A DNA stretch of 64,000 bases, from assembly GCF_039697315.1 (NCBI RefSeq), contig NZ_CP155619.1:5766001-5830000 (forward strand). The letters are read 5' to 3'. The stretch is from Pseudomonas abietaniphila (GTDB lineage: Bacteria; Pseudomonadota; Gammaproteobacteria; Pseudomonadales; Pseudomonadaceae). Both the position numbers and the translations under genes were made by a program. Shown piece by piece: positions 31,396 to 40,300 of this stretch. Under the pieces are notes generated by a model. It ran no database searches. It was not told the origin of the DNA and worked only from the letters and a program-made list of their open reading frames with translations. How positions within the stretch are numbered: position 1 is the stretch's first letter; every line of letters begins with the position of its first letter.

Positions 31396-32805
31396 TCAAC
31401 GGGTCTTCCACCCGCCGCCCAACGCCACCACCAAGCCCACACTGGCCTGCAACCGACTGGTGTCCACCACCTGCAACCGCCGTTGCGCCTGCAAGGCGGT
31501 GGTCTGTGCCGTCACCACGTCCAGGTAATTCACGGCCCCCGCTTCATAGCTGCTCATCGCCATGCGCTCGGCGCTTTGTGCCGCATCGACTGCCGCTTTC
31601 TGGTCTTGGGCTTCCTGCTGCAAATCACGTAGCTGACCGAGATTGTCTTCGACTTCGCGCACGGCCTTGAGCACCTGACTGTGATACTGCGCGGCTGCTT
31701 CTTCAAACTCAGCCCTGGCCTGTCGTTCGTTGGCGCTGCGGCGGCCACCGTCAAAGATCGGCAGGTTGACCAGCGGTCCCAACGCCCAATACCGGTTGGC
31801 CGCTGCGAGCAGGTTCCCGCTGCCTTGGGTCTGCCCGCCGAGCAGCCCAGTCAGGCTGAAATCCGGGTACCACGCCGCTTTCGCCACGCCAATATTGGCG
31901 TTGGCAGCGAACACCCGACGCTCGGCGGCCGCGATGTCCGGCCGCTGTTGCAACAGGCTGCCGGGGAGGGCTTGGGGAATCTCGGGAAGCGTGAGCGGCG
32001 CGGCGTCATGGACGAGGGCAAAGTCGCTCGGCAGCACACCCACCAATTCGGCGATGGCGTGTTCGCTGAGGTTGCTCTGGGCGGTGACATCGTCCAGTTG
32101 CGCCTGGGCTTCGGCCAACTGGCTCTGGGCGCGGGTCAGGTCCAGTTCCGACGCAATCTTGCCTTCGTAGCGGTCGCGTGTCAGTTGCAAGGCCTGGCGG
32201 TAGTCGTCCAGTGACGTCTTGAGAATCCGGCTTTGTGCGTCCAGTCCGCGGGCCTGCACGTAAAGTGTCGCGAGCTGGCGTTGCAGGCTCAGTCGCGCCA
32301 CCGCCAGATCATCCGCCGAGGCTTGTGCCTGAGCATCACCGGCGGCGACCTGATTGCGAATCTTGCCCCACAGGTCCGGGTCGAAGTTCAGGCTGAAGCC
32401 CGCCGTGTCGCTGTTGTAGACCGAAGGCTGGGTGTCGCCGCGCAACGGCCGGCGATCCGACTGACGCTGTCGCAGCGGGGCGACGCTGGCGTTGACCTGA
32501 GGAAACAACCCGGCGTGCAACTGGCTGGCGTAGGCCTGCGAGGCATCGTAATGGGCCAGCGCTGCCGCAAGGTCAGGATTGGCCTTGAGCAGCTGTTGTT
32601 GCAGGTCGTTCAGTTGCTTGTCCTCAAAGACCTGCCACCACTGCGGCTGGATGCGGTCTGCGGGTTGCGCCGTGTGCCAGGGCCCGGCTTGCTCTTTGTA
32701 ATGCGCGGGCAGTGGGATGTCTGGCGCATGGTACGTCGGTGCCAGCGAGCACCCCTGCAACGTCATCGCAATCAATAGCGCGAAGCCTTCAAGCCTTGGG
32801 CGCAT
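31396..32805 (-). CDS. RND efflux outer-membrane factor (OprM/NodT family lipoprotein)
   Basis: The ATG at 32805 follows GGGAGG and gives 469 residues. The signal peptide ends at a lipobox (MTLQGCS), followed by the duplicated outer-membrane efflux repeats (PQWWQVFEDKQLNDL, RPDIAAAERRVFAANANIGVAKAAWYPDFSLTG). It forms the TolC-like exit duct for the pump encoded just upstream. Its start overlaps the end of the adaptor gene by 17 bases. It is the last gene of the operon. Confidence 0.93.
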   Translation of the reverse strand: MRPRLEGFALLIAMTLQGCSLAPTYHAPDIPLPAHYKEQAGPWHTAQPADRIQPQWWQVFEDKQLNDLQQQLLKANPDLAAALAHYDASQAYASQLHAGLFPQVNASVAPLRQRQSDRRPLRGDTQPSVYNSDTAGFSLNFDPDLWGKIRNQVAAGDAQAQASADDLAVARLSLQRQLATLYVQARGLDAQSRILKTSLDDYRQALQLTRDRYEGKIASELDLTRAQSQLAEAQAQLDDVTAQSNLSEHAIAELVGVLPSDFALVHDAAPLTLPEIPQALPGSLLQQRPDIAAAERRVFAANANIGVAKAAWYPDFSLTGLLGGQTQGSGNLLAAANRYWALGPLVNLPIFDGGRRSANERQARAEFEEAAAQYHSQVLKAVREVEDNLGQLRDLQQEAQDQKAAVDAAQSAERMAMSSYEAGAVNYLDVVTAQTTALQAQRRLQVVDTSRLQASVGLVVALGGGWKTR

Positions 32806-33955
32806 GCTCACCTCCCGCGTCGGCCAACTGAACCGGGTCGTTTTCACGCAACGCATCGGGCGGGTTGTCGATCACCTTGTCGGCCGCCTGAAGCCCCTGA
32901 TCGATCACCAGCCGATCTCCCAGGTCCATCGCGATATGGATGTTGCGCAGGTGCACATGCCCCGTCGTGTCCATGGTCGCCACCTGCGTGCCCTTGGCAC
33001 GGAAGATCAGCGCGCTGGCAGGGATGCTCATGCCGTGGCTGCCAGCGCTCACCGGCAAGGTCGCGTCGGCGTAGTCGCCTGGCAGCAGGGCACCGTCTGG
33101 GTTGTCGGCAACGAATTGGGCGAGCAGGGTGCCGGAGCGCGGATCGATCGCCGTGGAGTCGCCCATCAGTGTCGCGGTATAGGTCTTGCCGGGGTGCTCG
33201 GGCACGCTCAGTCGCACCTGCATGCCTGGACGGATGACGCTGGCGTAATTCTGCGGAATCGGCACATACAAACGCAGGCGATGGGTGTCGGCCATGCTGA
33301 ACAACGGCGTGCCACCGCCGTCGTCAGCCTTGATCAACTGACCGATGTCGGTGTTGCGCGCCGTGATGGTGCCGCTGAAAGGCGCGCGAATGGTCTTGTA
33401 GGCAGCAAGGTCGGACAGCCGCTGACAGTCGGCTGCGGCCGCTTGCATGTCGGCCTTTGCGGCGGTGGCTGCGGAGACTTTCTCATCCACTTCCTGTTGC
33501 GACACCGAATGCGTCGCCAGCAGATGTTGCCAGCGCGCGGCGGTGGTTTCGGCAATCCGCGCGGTGGCCTGTTGTTGCGCGAGGTGGGCGCGGGTCTGGG
33601 CCAGTTGCTGATCGAGTTCCGGGCTGTCGATCTGCGCGAGTACCTGACCGGCCTGAACCTGGGTGCCGATGTCCGCGCTCCAGTCTTTAAGGTAACCGCT
33701 GACCCGGGCGTTGATCGACGCCTTGCTCCACGCTTCCAGGCGCGCCGGCAGTTGCAGGGTGTCGCCCTGGGCGTTTTGCGATGGCGACACCACGGTCACC
33801 ACTGGCACCGACTGGCTTTCGGTCCAGGCGGCGACAGCGTGTTCGTGCCGCGTGCGAGCCGCCAGCCCGTTGGCGACCAGCAACGCCGCCAGGGTCAGGC
33901 CGCCCACGCCGGTGAGCATCAGGCGCTTGCTCGAAGGGACTTTTTCAGACGACAT
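32789..33955 (-). CDS. RND efflux periplasmic adaptor (membrane fusion protein)
   Basis: The ATG at 33955 (MSSEKVPSSKRLMLTG) follows GGAG and gives 388 residues; upstream in-frame Met codons are possible. There is an N-terminal membrane anchor, a biotinyl-lipoyl-like half (GYLKDWSADIGTQVQAGQVLAQIDSPEL), a long helical hairpin (about 105-175), a beta-barrel (FSGTITARNTDIGQLI) and a membrane-proximal domain. It links pump and outer-membrane duct. It overlaps the pump gene by 11 bases. Confidence 0.93.
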   Translation of the reverse strand: MSSEKVPSSKRLMLTGVGGLTLAALLVANGLAARTRHEHAVAAWTESQSVPVVTVVSPSQNAQGDTLQLPARLEAWSKASINARVSGYLKDWSADIGTQVQAGQVLAQIDSPELDQQLAQTRAHLAQQQATARIAETTAARWQHLLATHSVSQQEVDEKVSAATAAKADMQAAAADCQRLSDLAAYKTIRAPFSGTITARNTDIGQLIKADDGGGTPLFSMADTHRLRLYVPIPQNYASVIRPGMQVRLSVPEHPGKTYTATLMGDSTAIDPRSGTLLAQFVADNPDGALLPGDYADATLPVSAGSHGMSIPASALIFRAKGTQVATMDTTGHVHLRNIHIAMDLGDRLVIDQGLQAADKVIDNPPDALRENDPVQLADAGGEHAPKA

Positions 33956-36900
33956 GGGGTGTTTCTCCATCAATGGCGCGGGTTTCAGAGTCGGCAGACT
34001 TGGGCTGCGAATGGCGGTGTACAAGGCTGAAAACCACGGGCACGAACAGCAGGGTCGCGGTGGTGGCGAGAATCAGCCCGCCAATGACCGCGCGTCCCAG
34101 CGGCGCGTTCTGTTCCTGGGAAATTGCCAGCGGCAGCATGCCGATGATCATTGCCAGCGCGGTCATGCACACCGGGCGGAAACGGGTGTAGCCGGCCTCC
34201 AGCGCCGCCAGCAGCGCATCACCGTGTTCGGCCAGACGCTCGCGGCAGAAGCTCACCACCAGAATCGAGTTGGCGGTCGCCACGCCCATACACAGGATCG
34301 CGCCGGTCAGCGCAGGCACCGATAACGAGGTGCCGCTGAGGAACAATATCCAGACGATCCCGGCCAGCGCCGCTGGCAACGCCGTGATGATGACGAACGG
34401 ATCGATCCACGACTGGAAGTTGACCACGATCAGCAGGTAGATCAGCACCACGGCGCCGAGCAGGCCCAGGCTCAGACCGCTGAAGGCTTCATGCAATGCG
34501 TCGATCTGGCCGTGCAGGCTGATCGTCGCGCCCTTGGGCCGCAGGTGTGCCATGTCGTCGATGACCGTTTGCACGTCCTTGGCTACGCCGCCCAGATCGC
34601 GGCCTTGCACGTTGGCGAACAGGTCCAGTGTCGGCTGGATGTTGTAATGCGTGACCACTGCGGGGCTGTCGACCCGCTTGATCGTCGCCAGGCCACCCAG
34701 GATCTGCGACTGACCGTCGCTGCCTGTAATCGGCAGGGCTTCCAGGGTCGGCAGGCTGTCCAGACGGTATTGCGGGGTGGCCGCGACCACCGAGTACGAC
34801 ACACCGTTTTTCGGGTTCAGCCAGTACGTCGGCGCCACCTGCGAGGTGCCGGCCAGCGAGGCGCCGAGGCTGGTGGTCACGTCCTTCTCGGTGATGCCCA
34901 GTTGCTTGGCGCGCAGGCGATCGACGTCCACTTGCAGGGAGGGGTAACCGGTGGACTGCTGAATGCGCAGGTCGGCGATGCCGGGAATGTGTTGCAACCG
35001 GCGTTGCAGTTCCACGGCGTAGGCCCGATTCGCTTCGCCGTCAGGCCCTGAGATTTTCAGGTCCAGCGGGGCCGGGGCGCCGAAGTTGAGGATCTGGCTG
35101 CTGATGTCGGCAGGCATGAACGCAAACTGGCTGCCGGGGAAGCTTTGCGGCAGCGCTTCACGCAGGCGTTTGACGTAATCGGCGGTCGGCGCGTGATTAG
35201 GCTTGAGTGTGACCTGAATGTCTCCGTCCTGTGGGCCGATGGTGCCGCTGCTGCTGTAGGCCATGTCGATGCCGCTGAGCGGAATGCCGATGTTGTCGAT
35301 CACCGTATCCAGTTCATCGGCCGGAATAATTTCGCGAATCCGTTGTTCGATGCGGTCAAACGCGGCAGCGCTTTCTTCGATACGCGTGCCCAGCGGCAGG
35401 CGCACATGCATCGACAGCGCGCCCGCGTCGGTGGCCGGGAAAAAATCCTCACCCAGGCTCGGCAACAGGGCAAAGCTGGCGAGTACACAGGCGAGAAACC
35501 CCAGCAGAAAGGCCTTGCGCCGCTTCAGCGCCAGACCGAGCAGCCCATGGTAGGCGTCGCGGATCGCCGAAAAACGGTGTTCGAAGCCCTGCTGGAAACG
35601 CAGCGCGCCACGCAGCAATACGTTGCGCTGCCGACCATGCTGATCGCCCTCGTGGTGATTGATGAACGGATCTTCCGGATGATGCCCGGCGCCGCCTTCC
35701 AGCACGTGAGGCTTAAGCAGAAACATCGCCAGGGTCGGCACCAGTGTGCGCGAGAGCAGGAACGAGCTGCCCATGGCGAAGATGACCGCCAATGCCATCG
35801 GCCGGAACAGGTAACCGGCAATCCCCTGAAGCATGAACATCGGCACGAACACGATGCAGATGCACAGCAGCGAAACGAACGCGGGGCCGACGATCTGTCG
35901 CGCACCGTCCATGATCGCGTCCTTGACGGCCTTGCCTTGCTCCAGGTGCCAGTTGATGTTCTCGATGGTCACCGTGGCGTCGTCCACCAGAATCCCCACG
36001 GCCAGCGCGAGCCCACCGAGGGTCATCACGTTCAGTGTCTGGCCCGTGACCGACAGCAGGGCAATGGCCGACAGCACCGCCAGTGGAATCGATGCCGCGA
36101 TGATCAGCGTCGAACGCCAACTGCCGAGGAACAGCAGGATCATCACGCTGGTCAGCAGCGCCGCGATGATGCCTTCCCGGGCCACGCTGCCGACGGACTC
36201 TTTCACAAAGACCGAGGCGTCGCCCAGCAGCGAGGTCTTCAAGGCGGGCGGCAGGGTTTCGTTGATCAGCGGCAGCATGTTGCGGATGTCGTCGACGATC
36301 GACAGGGTCGAAATATTGCCGTTCTTCAATGCCGGCATCAGCACCGCCCGACGCCCGTCGACCCGCACGATGTTGGTCTGCGGCGGCGAACCATCACGCA
36401 CGTGCGCCACCTGGCCGATGGTGATCAGCGCACCGTCGACGGTCTTGATCGGCAAGTCGTTGAGTTCGTCGATGGCTTTCGGGCTGTTGTTCAGCAGCAC
36501 GGTGTACTCGTCGCTGCCCATCTTGGCCGTGCCCACCGGAATGATCTGATTGCCCGCCGCCAGCGCGTTACCGACGTCTTGCGCCGACAGGCCCTTGGCA
36601 GCCAGCGCCTGCGGGTCGAGGTCGAGGGTTATCTGGCGTTGTTTCCCGCCCATGGGCGTCGGCATCGCCAGACCGGGCACGGCGCTGAGCGGCAGACGGA
36701 TGCTGTTCTGCACCAGATCGCGAATCCGCGCTTCCGAGAGCGTCGGACTGGAAAAGGCCATCTGCAGAATCGGCACGGTCGAAGCGCTGTAGTTGAGGAT
36801 CAGCGGCGGCGTGATACCGGCCGGCATCTGTTTCAGCACGGTTTGTGAAACCGCTGTCACCTGCGCGTTTGCGGTGCGGATGTCGACGCCCGGCTGGAAG

Positions 36901-37187
36901 AAGATCTTGACGATGCCCATGCCCGGCAGGGACTGCGACTCGATGTGCTCGATGTCGTTGACCGTGGTACTGAGCGAGCGCTCATAGGTGTAGATGACCC
37001 GACCGGCCATGGCGTCCGGCGACAATCCGGCGTACTGCCAGACCACCGCCACCACTGGAATGCCGATGTCGGGGAACACATCGGTAGGCGTCTTGAGGGC
37101 CGCCATGGGCCCGACAATACAGATGAAAATCGCCAACACGATGAACGTGTATGGCTTGAGCAATGCAGTCTTGACCAGCCCGAGCAT
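33945..37187 (-). CDS. RND efflux permease
   Basis: This 1080-residue inner-membrane proton antiporter of the AcrB/HAE superfamily has 12 helices. The proton-relay Asp pair lies in VGILVDDATVTIENI, and the four porter subdomains flank it. A His-rich insert (residues about 495-517, including HHPEDPFINHHEGDQHG) lies in the cytoplasmic region between the halves. Substrate is unknown; the insert could hint at metal contact but is not diagnostic. Unusually, the pump gene is first in the operon, before adaptor and outer-membrane factor. GGGAGG precedes the ATG. Confidence 0.93.
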   Translation of the reverse strand: MLGLVKTALLKPYTFIVLAIFICIVGPMAALKTPTDVFPDIGIPVVAVVWQYAGLSPDAMAGRVIYTYERSLSTTVNDIEHIESQSLPGMGIVKIFFQPGVDIRTANAQVTAVSQTVLKQMPAGITPPLILNYSASTVPILQMAFSSPTLSEARIRDLVQNSIRLPLSAVPGLAMPTPMGGKQRQITLDLDPQALAAKGLSAQDVGNALAAGNQIIPVGTAKMGSDEYTVLLNNSPKAIDELNDLPIKTVDGALITIGQVAHVRDGSPPQTNIVRVDGRRAVLMPALKNGNISTLSIVDDIRNMLPLINETLPPALKTSLLGDASVFVKESVGSVAREGIIAALLTSVMILLFLGSWRSTLIIAASIPLAVLSAIALLSVTGQTLNVMTLGGLALAVGILVDDATVTIENINWHLEQGKAVKDAIMDGARQIVGPAFVSLLCICIVFVPMFMLQGIAGYLFRPMALAVIFAMGSSFLLSRTLVPTLAMFLLKPHVLEGGAGHHPEDPFINHHEGDQHGRQRNVLLRGALRFQQGFEHRFSAIRDAYHGLLGLALKRRKAFLLGFLACVLASFALLPSLGEDFFPATDAGALSMHVRLPLGTRIEESAAAFDRIEQRIREIIPADELDTVIDNIGIPLSGIDMAYSSSGTIGPQDGDIQVTLKPNHAPTADYVKRLREALPQSFPGSQFAFMPADISSQILNFGAPAPLDLKISGPDGEANRAYAVELQRRLQHIPGIADLRIQQSTGYPSLQVDVDRLRAKQLGITEKDVTTSLGASLAGTSQVAPTYWLNPKNGVSYSVVAATPQYRLDSLPTLEALPITGSDGQSQILGGLATIKRVDSPAVVTHYNIQPTLDLFANVQGRDLGGVAKDVQTVIDDMAHLRPKGATISLHGQIDALHEAFSGLSLGLLGAVVLIYLLIVVNFQSWIDPFVIITALPAALAGIVWILFLSGTSLSVPALTGAILCMGVATANSILVVSFCRERLAEHGDALLAALEAGYTRFRPVCMTALAMIIGMLPLAISQEQNAPLGRAVIGGLILATTATLLFVPVVFSLVHRHSQPKSADSETRAIDGETPHVV

Positions 37188-37250
37188 GCCGGAAACCTCC
37201 CATTTCGAATGAGCGCAGTCTTGGTGCAGGCGCCTAACAGGCAGCTTTCA

Positions 37251-37321
37251 GCCGAATGAACAAATAGTTAGTCCGGCACACAAGGAGCTTTCATGGGGGA
37301 TTCATTTGTTGTTCATCCGGC
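37251..37321. promoter_or_regulatory. Spaced dyad between the RND pump and the lipoprotein gene
   Basis: GCCGAATGAACAA (37251-37263) and TTGTTCATCCGGC (37309-37321) are inverted copies with one mismatch in 13. They flank the presumed divergent promoter region and could be operator halves for the efflux operon. Confidence 0.4.
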
Positions 37322-37397
37322 GCACGCGCAGCCTTGCTCCATCGAAATTCACCCTGCGCCACAGGGACTTTTTCAACTGCTGAGGGTTGTGTCATGA
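37293..37397 (+). CDS. Possible 34-codon leader ORF coupled to the lipoprotein gene
   Basis: ATG at 37293 is 5 bases after AAGGAG. The ORF begins MGDSFVVHPAHAQPC and ends LLRVVS, with its TGA overlapping the ATG of the next gene (ATGA). Good start signals and coupling support it; composition is not distinctive and no family is recognised. Confidence 0.35.
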   Translation: MGDSFVVHPAHAQPCSIEIHPAPQGLFQLLRVVS

Positions 37398-37804
37398 ATG
37401 CCAAATCGTTGCTGTTTGTTCCGATGTTGGGTCTGGTCGCTGTGCTGTCCGCCTGCGCCGGTCCGATGCCTAAGGCTGGCCCAAGTGAGGCGTGGATCGG
37501 CTTGCAGGAAGAACCTTCCGGGGTACTGATGGCGGAGGATCTGGACGGAAAACGCTTGAATGACGGCCGTTATTTCGACGTCAAACCCGGGGCGCACACG
37601 CTGGACGTCGATCTGATCGTCGAGGGCAGCGGTGATGACGGGCAGATGAATTGTGAAGCGGGTATTCGCTTTGACCAGTTCAAGGCCGGTGAGCATTACA
37701 AACTGGTGGAGTCGAGTCTGGGCGAGGAGTATCGGGTGAAACTTGAGGATTCGAGCGGGCATCAGATCGGGCACAGCAAGGATTTCACCTGTATGCCGGG
37801 GTGA
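37394..37804 (+). CDS. Putative lipoprotein of unknown function
   Basis: This 136-residue protein has a signal peptide with lipobox (LVAVLSACAGP). The mature part is acidic and probably beta-rich (DGRYFDVKPGAHTLDVDLIVEG), with two further Cys (MNCEAGIRF, DFTCMPG) that could form a disulfide. It resembles short PEGA-like envelope domains, where a host-stiffening or binding role is usual, but this is a guess. A good terminator follows. Confidence 0.8.
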   Translation: MNAKSLLFVPMLGLVAVLSACAGPMPKAGPSEAWIGLQEEPSGVLMAEDLDGKRLNDGRYFDVKPGAHTLDVDLIVEGSGDDGQMNCEAGIRFDQFKAGEHYKLVESSLGEEYRVKLEDSSGHQIGHSKDFTCMPG

Positions 37805-37836
37805 CCTGACGTTTCTTTCACCACTGGTGTTTGTTG

Positions 37837-37867
37837 AGCCCATGGCGGGAACGTCATGGGCTTTTTT
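37837..37867 (+). terminator. Rho-independent terminator after the lipoprotein gene
   Basis: AGCCCATG pairs with CATGGGCT around a 10-base loop, followed by TTTTT. Confidence 0.85.
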
Positions 37868-37916
37868 GTTAATGGTCCCCAACGCGTCCTGTTTCGTTTT
37901 GTTGCGTCGGATAGGC

Positions 37917-38717
37917 GTGTCCAAAGTGATCACCAATAATCCCCAGCGATTGACGCATGATGAACTCAACGAAAGGAAGCTGAGGGCCATGGGACCAGAT
38001 GATCAAAGAATTGCAGATGAAGCGCTGCTATTCGCTAAAGCAAATAGAAGGGAGATTGCGAAGAGGCTGACGGATACTTCGATTTATGTGCCGGAAGAGT
38101 ATCCCGTCTCTATATTTATGGCAGGCTCGCCCGGAGCGGGCAAGACAGAGGCTTCGCTGGAGTTTCTGGCCAGGTTCGAAGCCAGATCGGTCCGAATCGA
38201 CCCTGATTTGTTGAGGGCTGAAATACCTGCCTACTCATCAGGCAATTCGTATCTGTTCCAGCGTGCCGTTTCGGTTTTGGTGGACAAACTTCACGACCAG
38301 GTTTTGAAGCAAAATCAGTCGTTCCTGTTGGATGGCACGTCGGCGAACTTCGAGACGGTAGCTCGTAATATTCCCAGGTCTTTGAGGAGGGGGCGATTCG
38401 TCCTGATTTTGTACGTTTATCAAGACCCTGAATTGGCGTGGAGATTTGTGACTGCAAGAGAGCAGGTAGAGGGCCGTAACATTCCTTTGAGCGAGTTTGT
38501 CCGACAGTATTTCAGCGCGCGCAACGTTGTGAACCGACTCAAGATAGAGTTCGGTCACGCGGTCACAGTCGACATTCTTATAAAAAATGAGAGCGGATCA
38601 ACACGCCTCTACAAGGAGAATATCCAGCGCATTGACGATCACGTACCTGAAATCTATGATCAATCCTCGCTTGAAAGGACGCTGGACGACATGAGGGATA
38701 TCAATGAACCCGTCTGA
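37917..38717 (+). CDS. Zeta toxin family protein
   Basis: From the GTG at 37917 there are 266 residues; ATG 37990 (after GAGG) is a credible shorter start. It is a P-loop kinase with Walker A AGSPGAGKTE (about 69-78) and catalytic IDPDLLR (Asp95/Asp97), as in zeta/PezT toxins that phosphorylate UDP-N-acetylglucosamine and block wall synthesis. VYQDPELAWRFVTAREQVEGR matches the nucleotide/sugar-side helices. Base composition is clearly lower in G+C than the neighbours and AGG/AGA Arg codons are frequent, suggesting transfer. No epsilon-type antitoxin precedes it; a small ORF overlaps its end. Confidence 0.88.
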   Translation: MSKVITNNPQRLTHDELNERKLRAMGPDDQRIADEALLFAKANRREIAKRLTDTSIYVPEEYPVSIFMAGSPGAGKTEASLEFLARFEARSVRIDPDLLRAEIPAYSSGNSYLFQRAVSVLVDKLHDQVLKQNQSFLLDGTSANFETVARNIPRSLRRGRFVLILYVYQDPELAWRFVTAREQVEGRNIPLSEFVRQYFSARNVVNRLKIEFGHAVTVDILIKNESGSTRLYKENIQRIDDHVPEIYDQSSLERTLDDMRDINEPV

Positions 38718-38862
38718 AAAGAACGACCAGGAAATGAAGAGGTCATTGTCTGACTTCGTCCGCAACGCGACCTCCGAAGAAAAGGAACGCGTTTATCAGG
38801 AGGTCATGAAGAAGGCGTGGGAGCGGCAGGATCGGATCATCGAGAAAGCCCGTAACATGTGA
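38704..38862 (+). CDS. Small helical protein, 52 aa, candidate antitoxin of the zeta pair
   Basis: The ATG at 38704 lies inside the last codons of the zeta gene (14-base overlap, different frame). The product starts MNPSEKNDQEMKRSLSDF and ends RIIEKARNM; it is highly charged (many Lys/Glu/Arg) and probably all helical. Tight coupling to a toxin gene is the typical antitoxin arrangement, although it is downstream rather than upstream. I do not recognise a family. A bidirectional terminator follows within 10 bases. Confidence 0.65.
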   Translation: MNPSEKNDQEMKRSLSDFVRNATSEEKERVYQEVMKKAWERQDRIIEKARNM

Positions 38863-38871
38863 CCTGAATTC

Positions 38872-38910
38872 GATACAACAAAGCCGCCCTTGAGGCGGCT
38901 TTGTTGTATC
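38872..38910. terminator. Bidirectional terminator
   Basis: A perfect 17-bp stem with loop CTTGA separates the zeta pair from the convergent histidine-kinase gene and reads AACAAAGCC/GGCTTTGTT on either strand. The last bases of the kinase stop codon lie in it. Confidence 0.85.
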
Positions 38911-40300
38911 ACCCCAACGCCAACACCTGCCGACACTCCAACACCAGACTCGCCCCGCCCGAAGGACTGTTGCCGATCCGCAATTTAAAACCATGCAGGT
39001 TGACGATCGCCGCGACGATAGACAAGCCAAGCCCGAAGCCGCTCTGCTGGTTGCCGGTTTCGCTGCGGTAGAAGCGCTTGAACACCGCCTCACGTTCGGC
39101 ATCGGGAATGCCAGGGCCGGTGTCCTGGACTTCGATGAACGTGGTATCGCCTTCGGCTCGGGCGATGAGCAAGACCTGGCCACCGGGGGGGGTGAACTTG
39201 ATCGAGTTGCTGAGCAGATTGGACAGGGCCTCGAACAGCAACGCCCTGTCACCGACCACAGGCGGCAGGTGCTCGGCTATTTTGAGTTGCAGTGCGACAC
39301 GACCTTCTTCCGCGAGCGGCAGGTAGAAGTCGTACAGCTCGTGCAGCAAAGGCAAAGGGTCCATCTGACTGAACGCCGAACGGCGCTGGTGATCTTCCAG
39401 TTCCGAAATCCGCAACAGGCCTCGAAAACGTGCCATCAAGGTGTCGGCGTCGGCGATGACCTGCGCCATTTGTTCGCCTTGGGGCGAATCTTCTGCGGAC
39501 TGTTGCTGAATGCGGTACAGCTGGGCACGCAATCGGGTGAGCGGGGTGCGCAGGTCGTGGGCGATGTTGTCGCAGACGCCTTTGACCTCGTTCATCAGGC
39601 GTTCGATACGGTCAAGCATGGCGTTCACGATATCCGCCAGCATGTCCAGTTCGTCGCGCCGATTCGAGACCGGCAAGCGTTTGGTCAGATCGCCCGTGAC
39701 GATGGCTTCGGCGCTGGCCTGGATCGCACCGATACGCCGCAGCGGCCGTTGACGCAACAGGTGCCAGCCCAGCGCGCCGGGAATGATCGTCAGCGAGATA
39801 CCCCACAGCAACGCGCGCAGGATCAGTGTGGTCACGGCAAACAGCGAACCGTTGTCACGCACCAGCACCAGCCAGCGATTGTCCATGGTGTGGATCGCGA
39901 CGGCATCGCAGCTGGCGCGCGGCACGTCCGGATCATCGGAGTCGATGCAGGTGTCCAGTTCCTGAATTTCGCCGGTGAGCTTCAGTCCTTCAGGAATCTC
40001 GTGGACGGGTCCGCTGATCGGCTTCAAATCCTTGTCGAACAGGCCATAGGCATCGACGGAGCGGATGTCGAACTTATCGCTGGTGTGCAGAGCGTCGTCC
40101 AGCTGTGCACCCTCGAAGCGCGAGAACAACTGTTGGCGCTGCATCAGGGAGTGACGGGCGAGGGTGTTGAGGTAGCTGGTGACTTCCCAGTACAGCACCC
40201 CCATGAGGATGCTGCTCCAGGCCACGAACAGGAAACTGTACAGCGCCAGCAGACGGCTGCTGGAGGAGCGCCAGCCCTTAGACGGGTTCGGCAATGACAT
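38909..40300 (-). CDS. Sensor histidine kinase
   Basis: This 463-residue inner-membrane sensor has TM1 (about 17-38), a periplasmic loop with two Cys (DTCIDSDDPDVPRASCDA) that may form a disulfide, TM2 (about 157-182), HAMP, HisKA with phospho-acceptor His248 (NIAHDLRTPLTR), and HATPase boxes NLLSNSIKFTPPGG, DTGPGIP and GFGLGLSIV. It pairs with the response regulator whose gene overlaps it by 23 bases. The signal is unknown. Confidence 0.92.
   Translation of the reverse strand: MSLPNPSKGWRSSSSRLLALYSFLFVAWSSILMGVLYWEVTSYLNTLARHSLMQRQQLFSRFEGAQLDDALHTSDKFDIRSVDAYGLFDKDLKPISGPVHEIPEGLKLTGEIQELDTCIDSDDPDVPRASCDAVAIHTMDNRWLVLVRDNGSLFAVTTLILRALLWGISLTIIPGALGWHLLRQRPLRRIGAIQASAEAIVTGDLTKRLPVSNRRDELDMLADIVNAMLDRIERLMNEVKGVCDNIAHDLRTPLTRLRAQLYRIQQQSAEDSPQGEQMAQVIADADTLMARFRGLLRISELEDHQRRSAFSQMDPLPLLHELYDFYLPLAEEGRVALQLKIAEHLPPVVGDRALLFEALSNLLSNSIKFTPPGGQVLLIARAEGDTTFIEVQDTGPGIPDAEREAVFKRFYRSETGNQQSGFGLGLSIVAAIVNLHGFKLRIGNSPSGGASLVLECRQVLALG

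Noticed and set aside
35145..36848. 567-codon open frame opposite the RND pump
   Set aside because: His/Gln/Arg-rich antisense frame over a conserved pump gene, with no recognisable domain.
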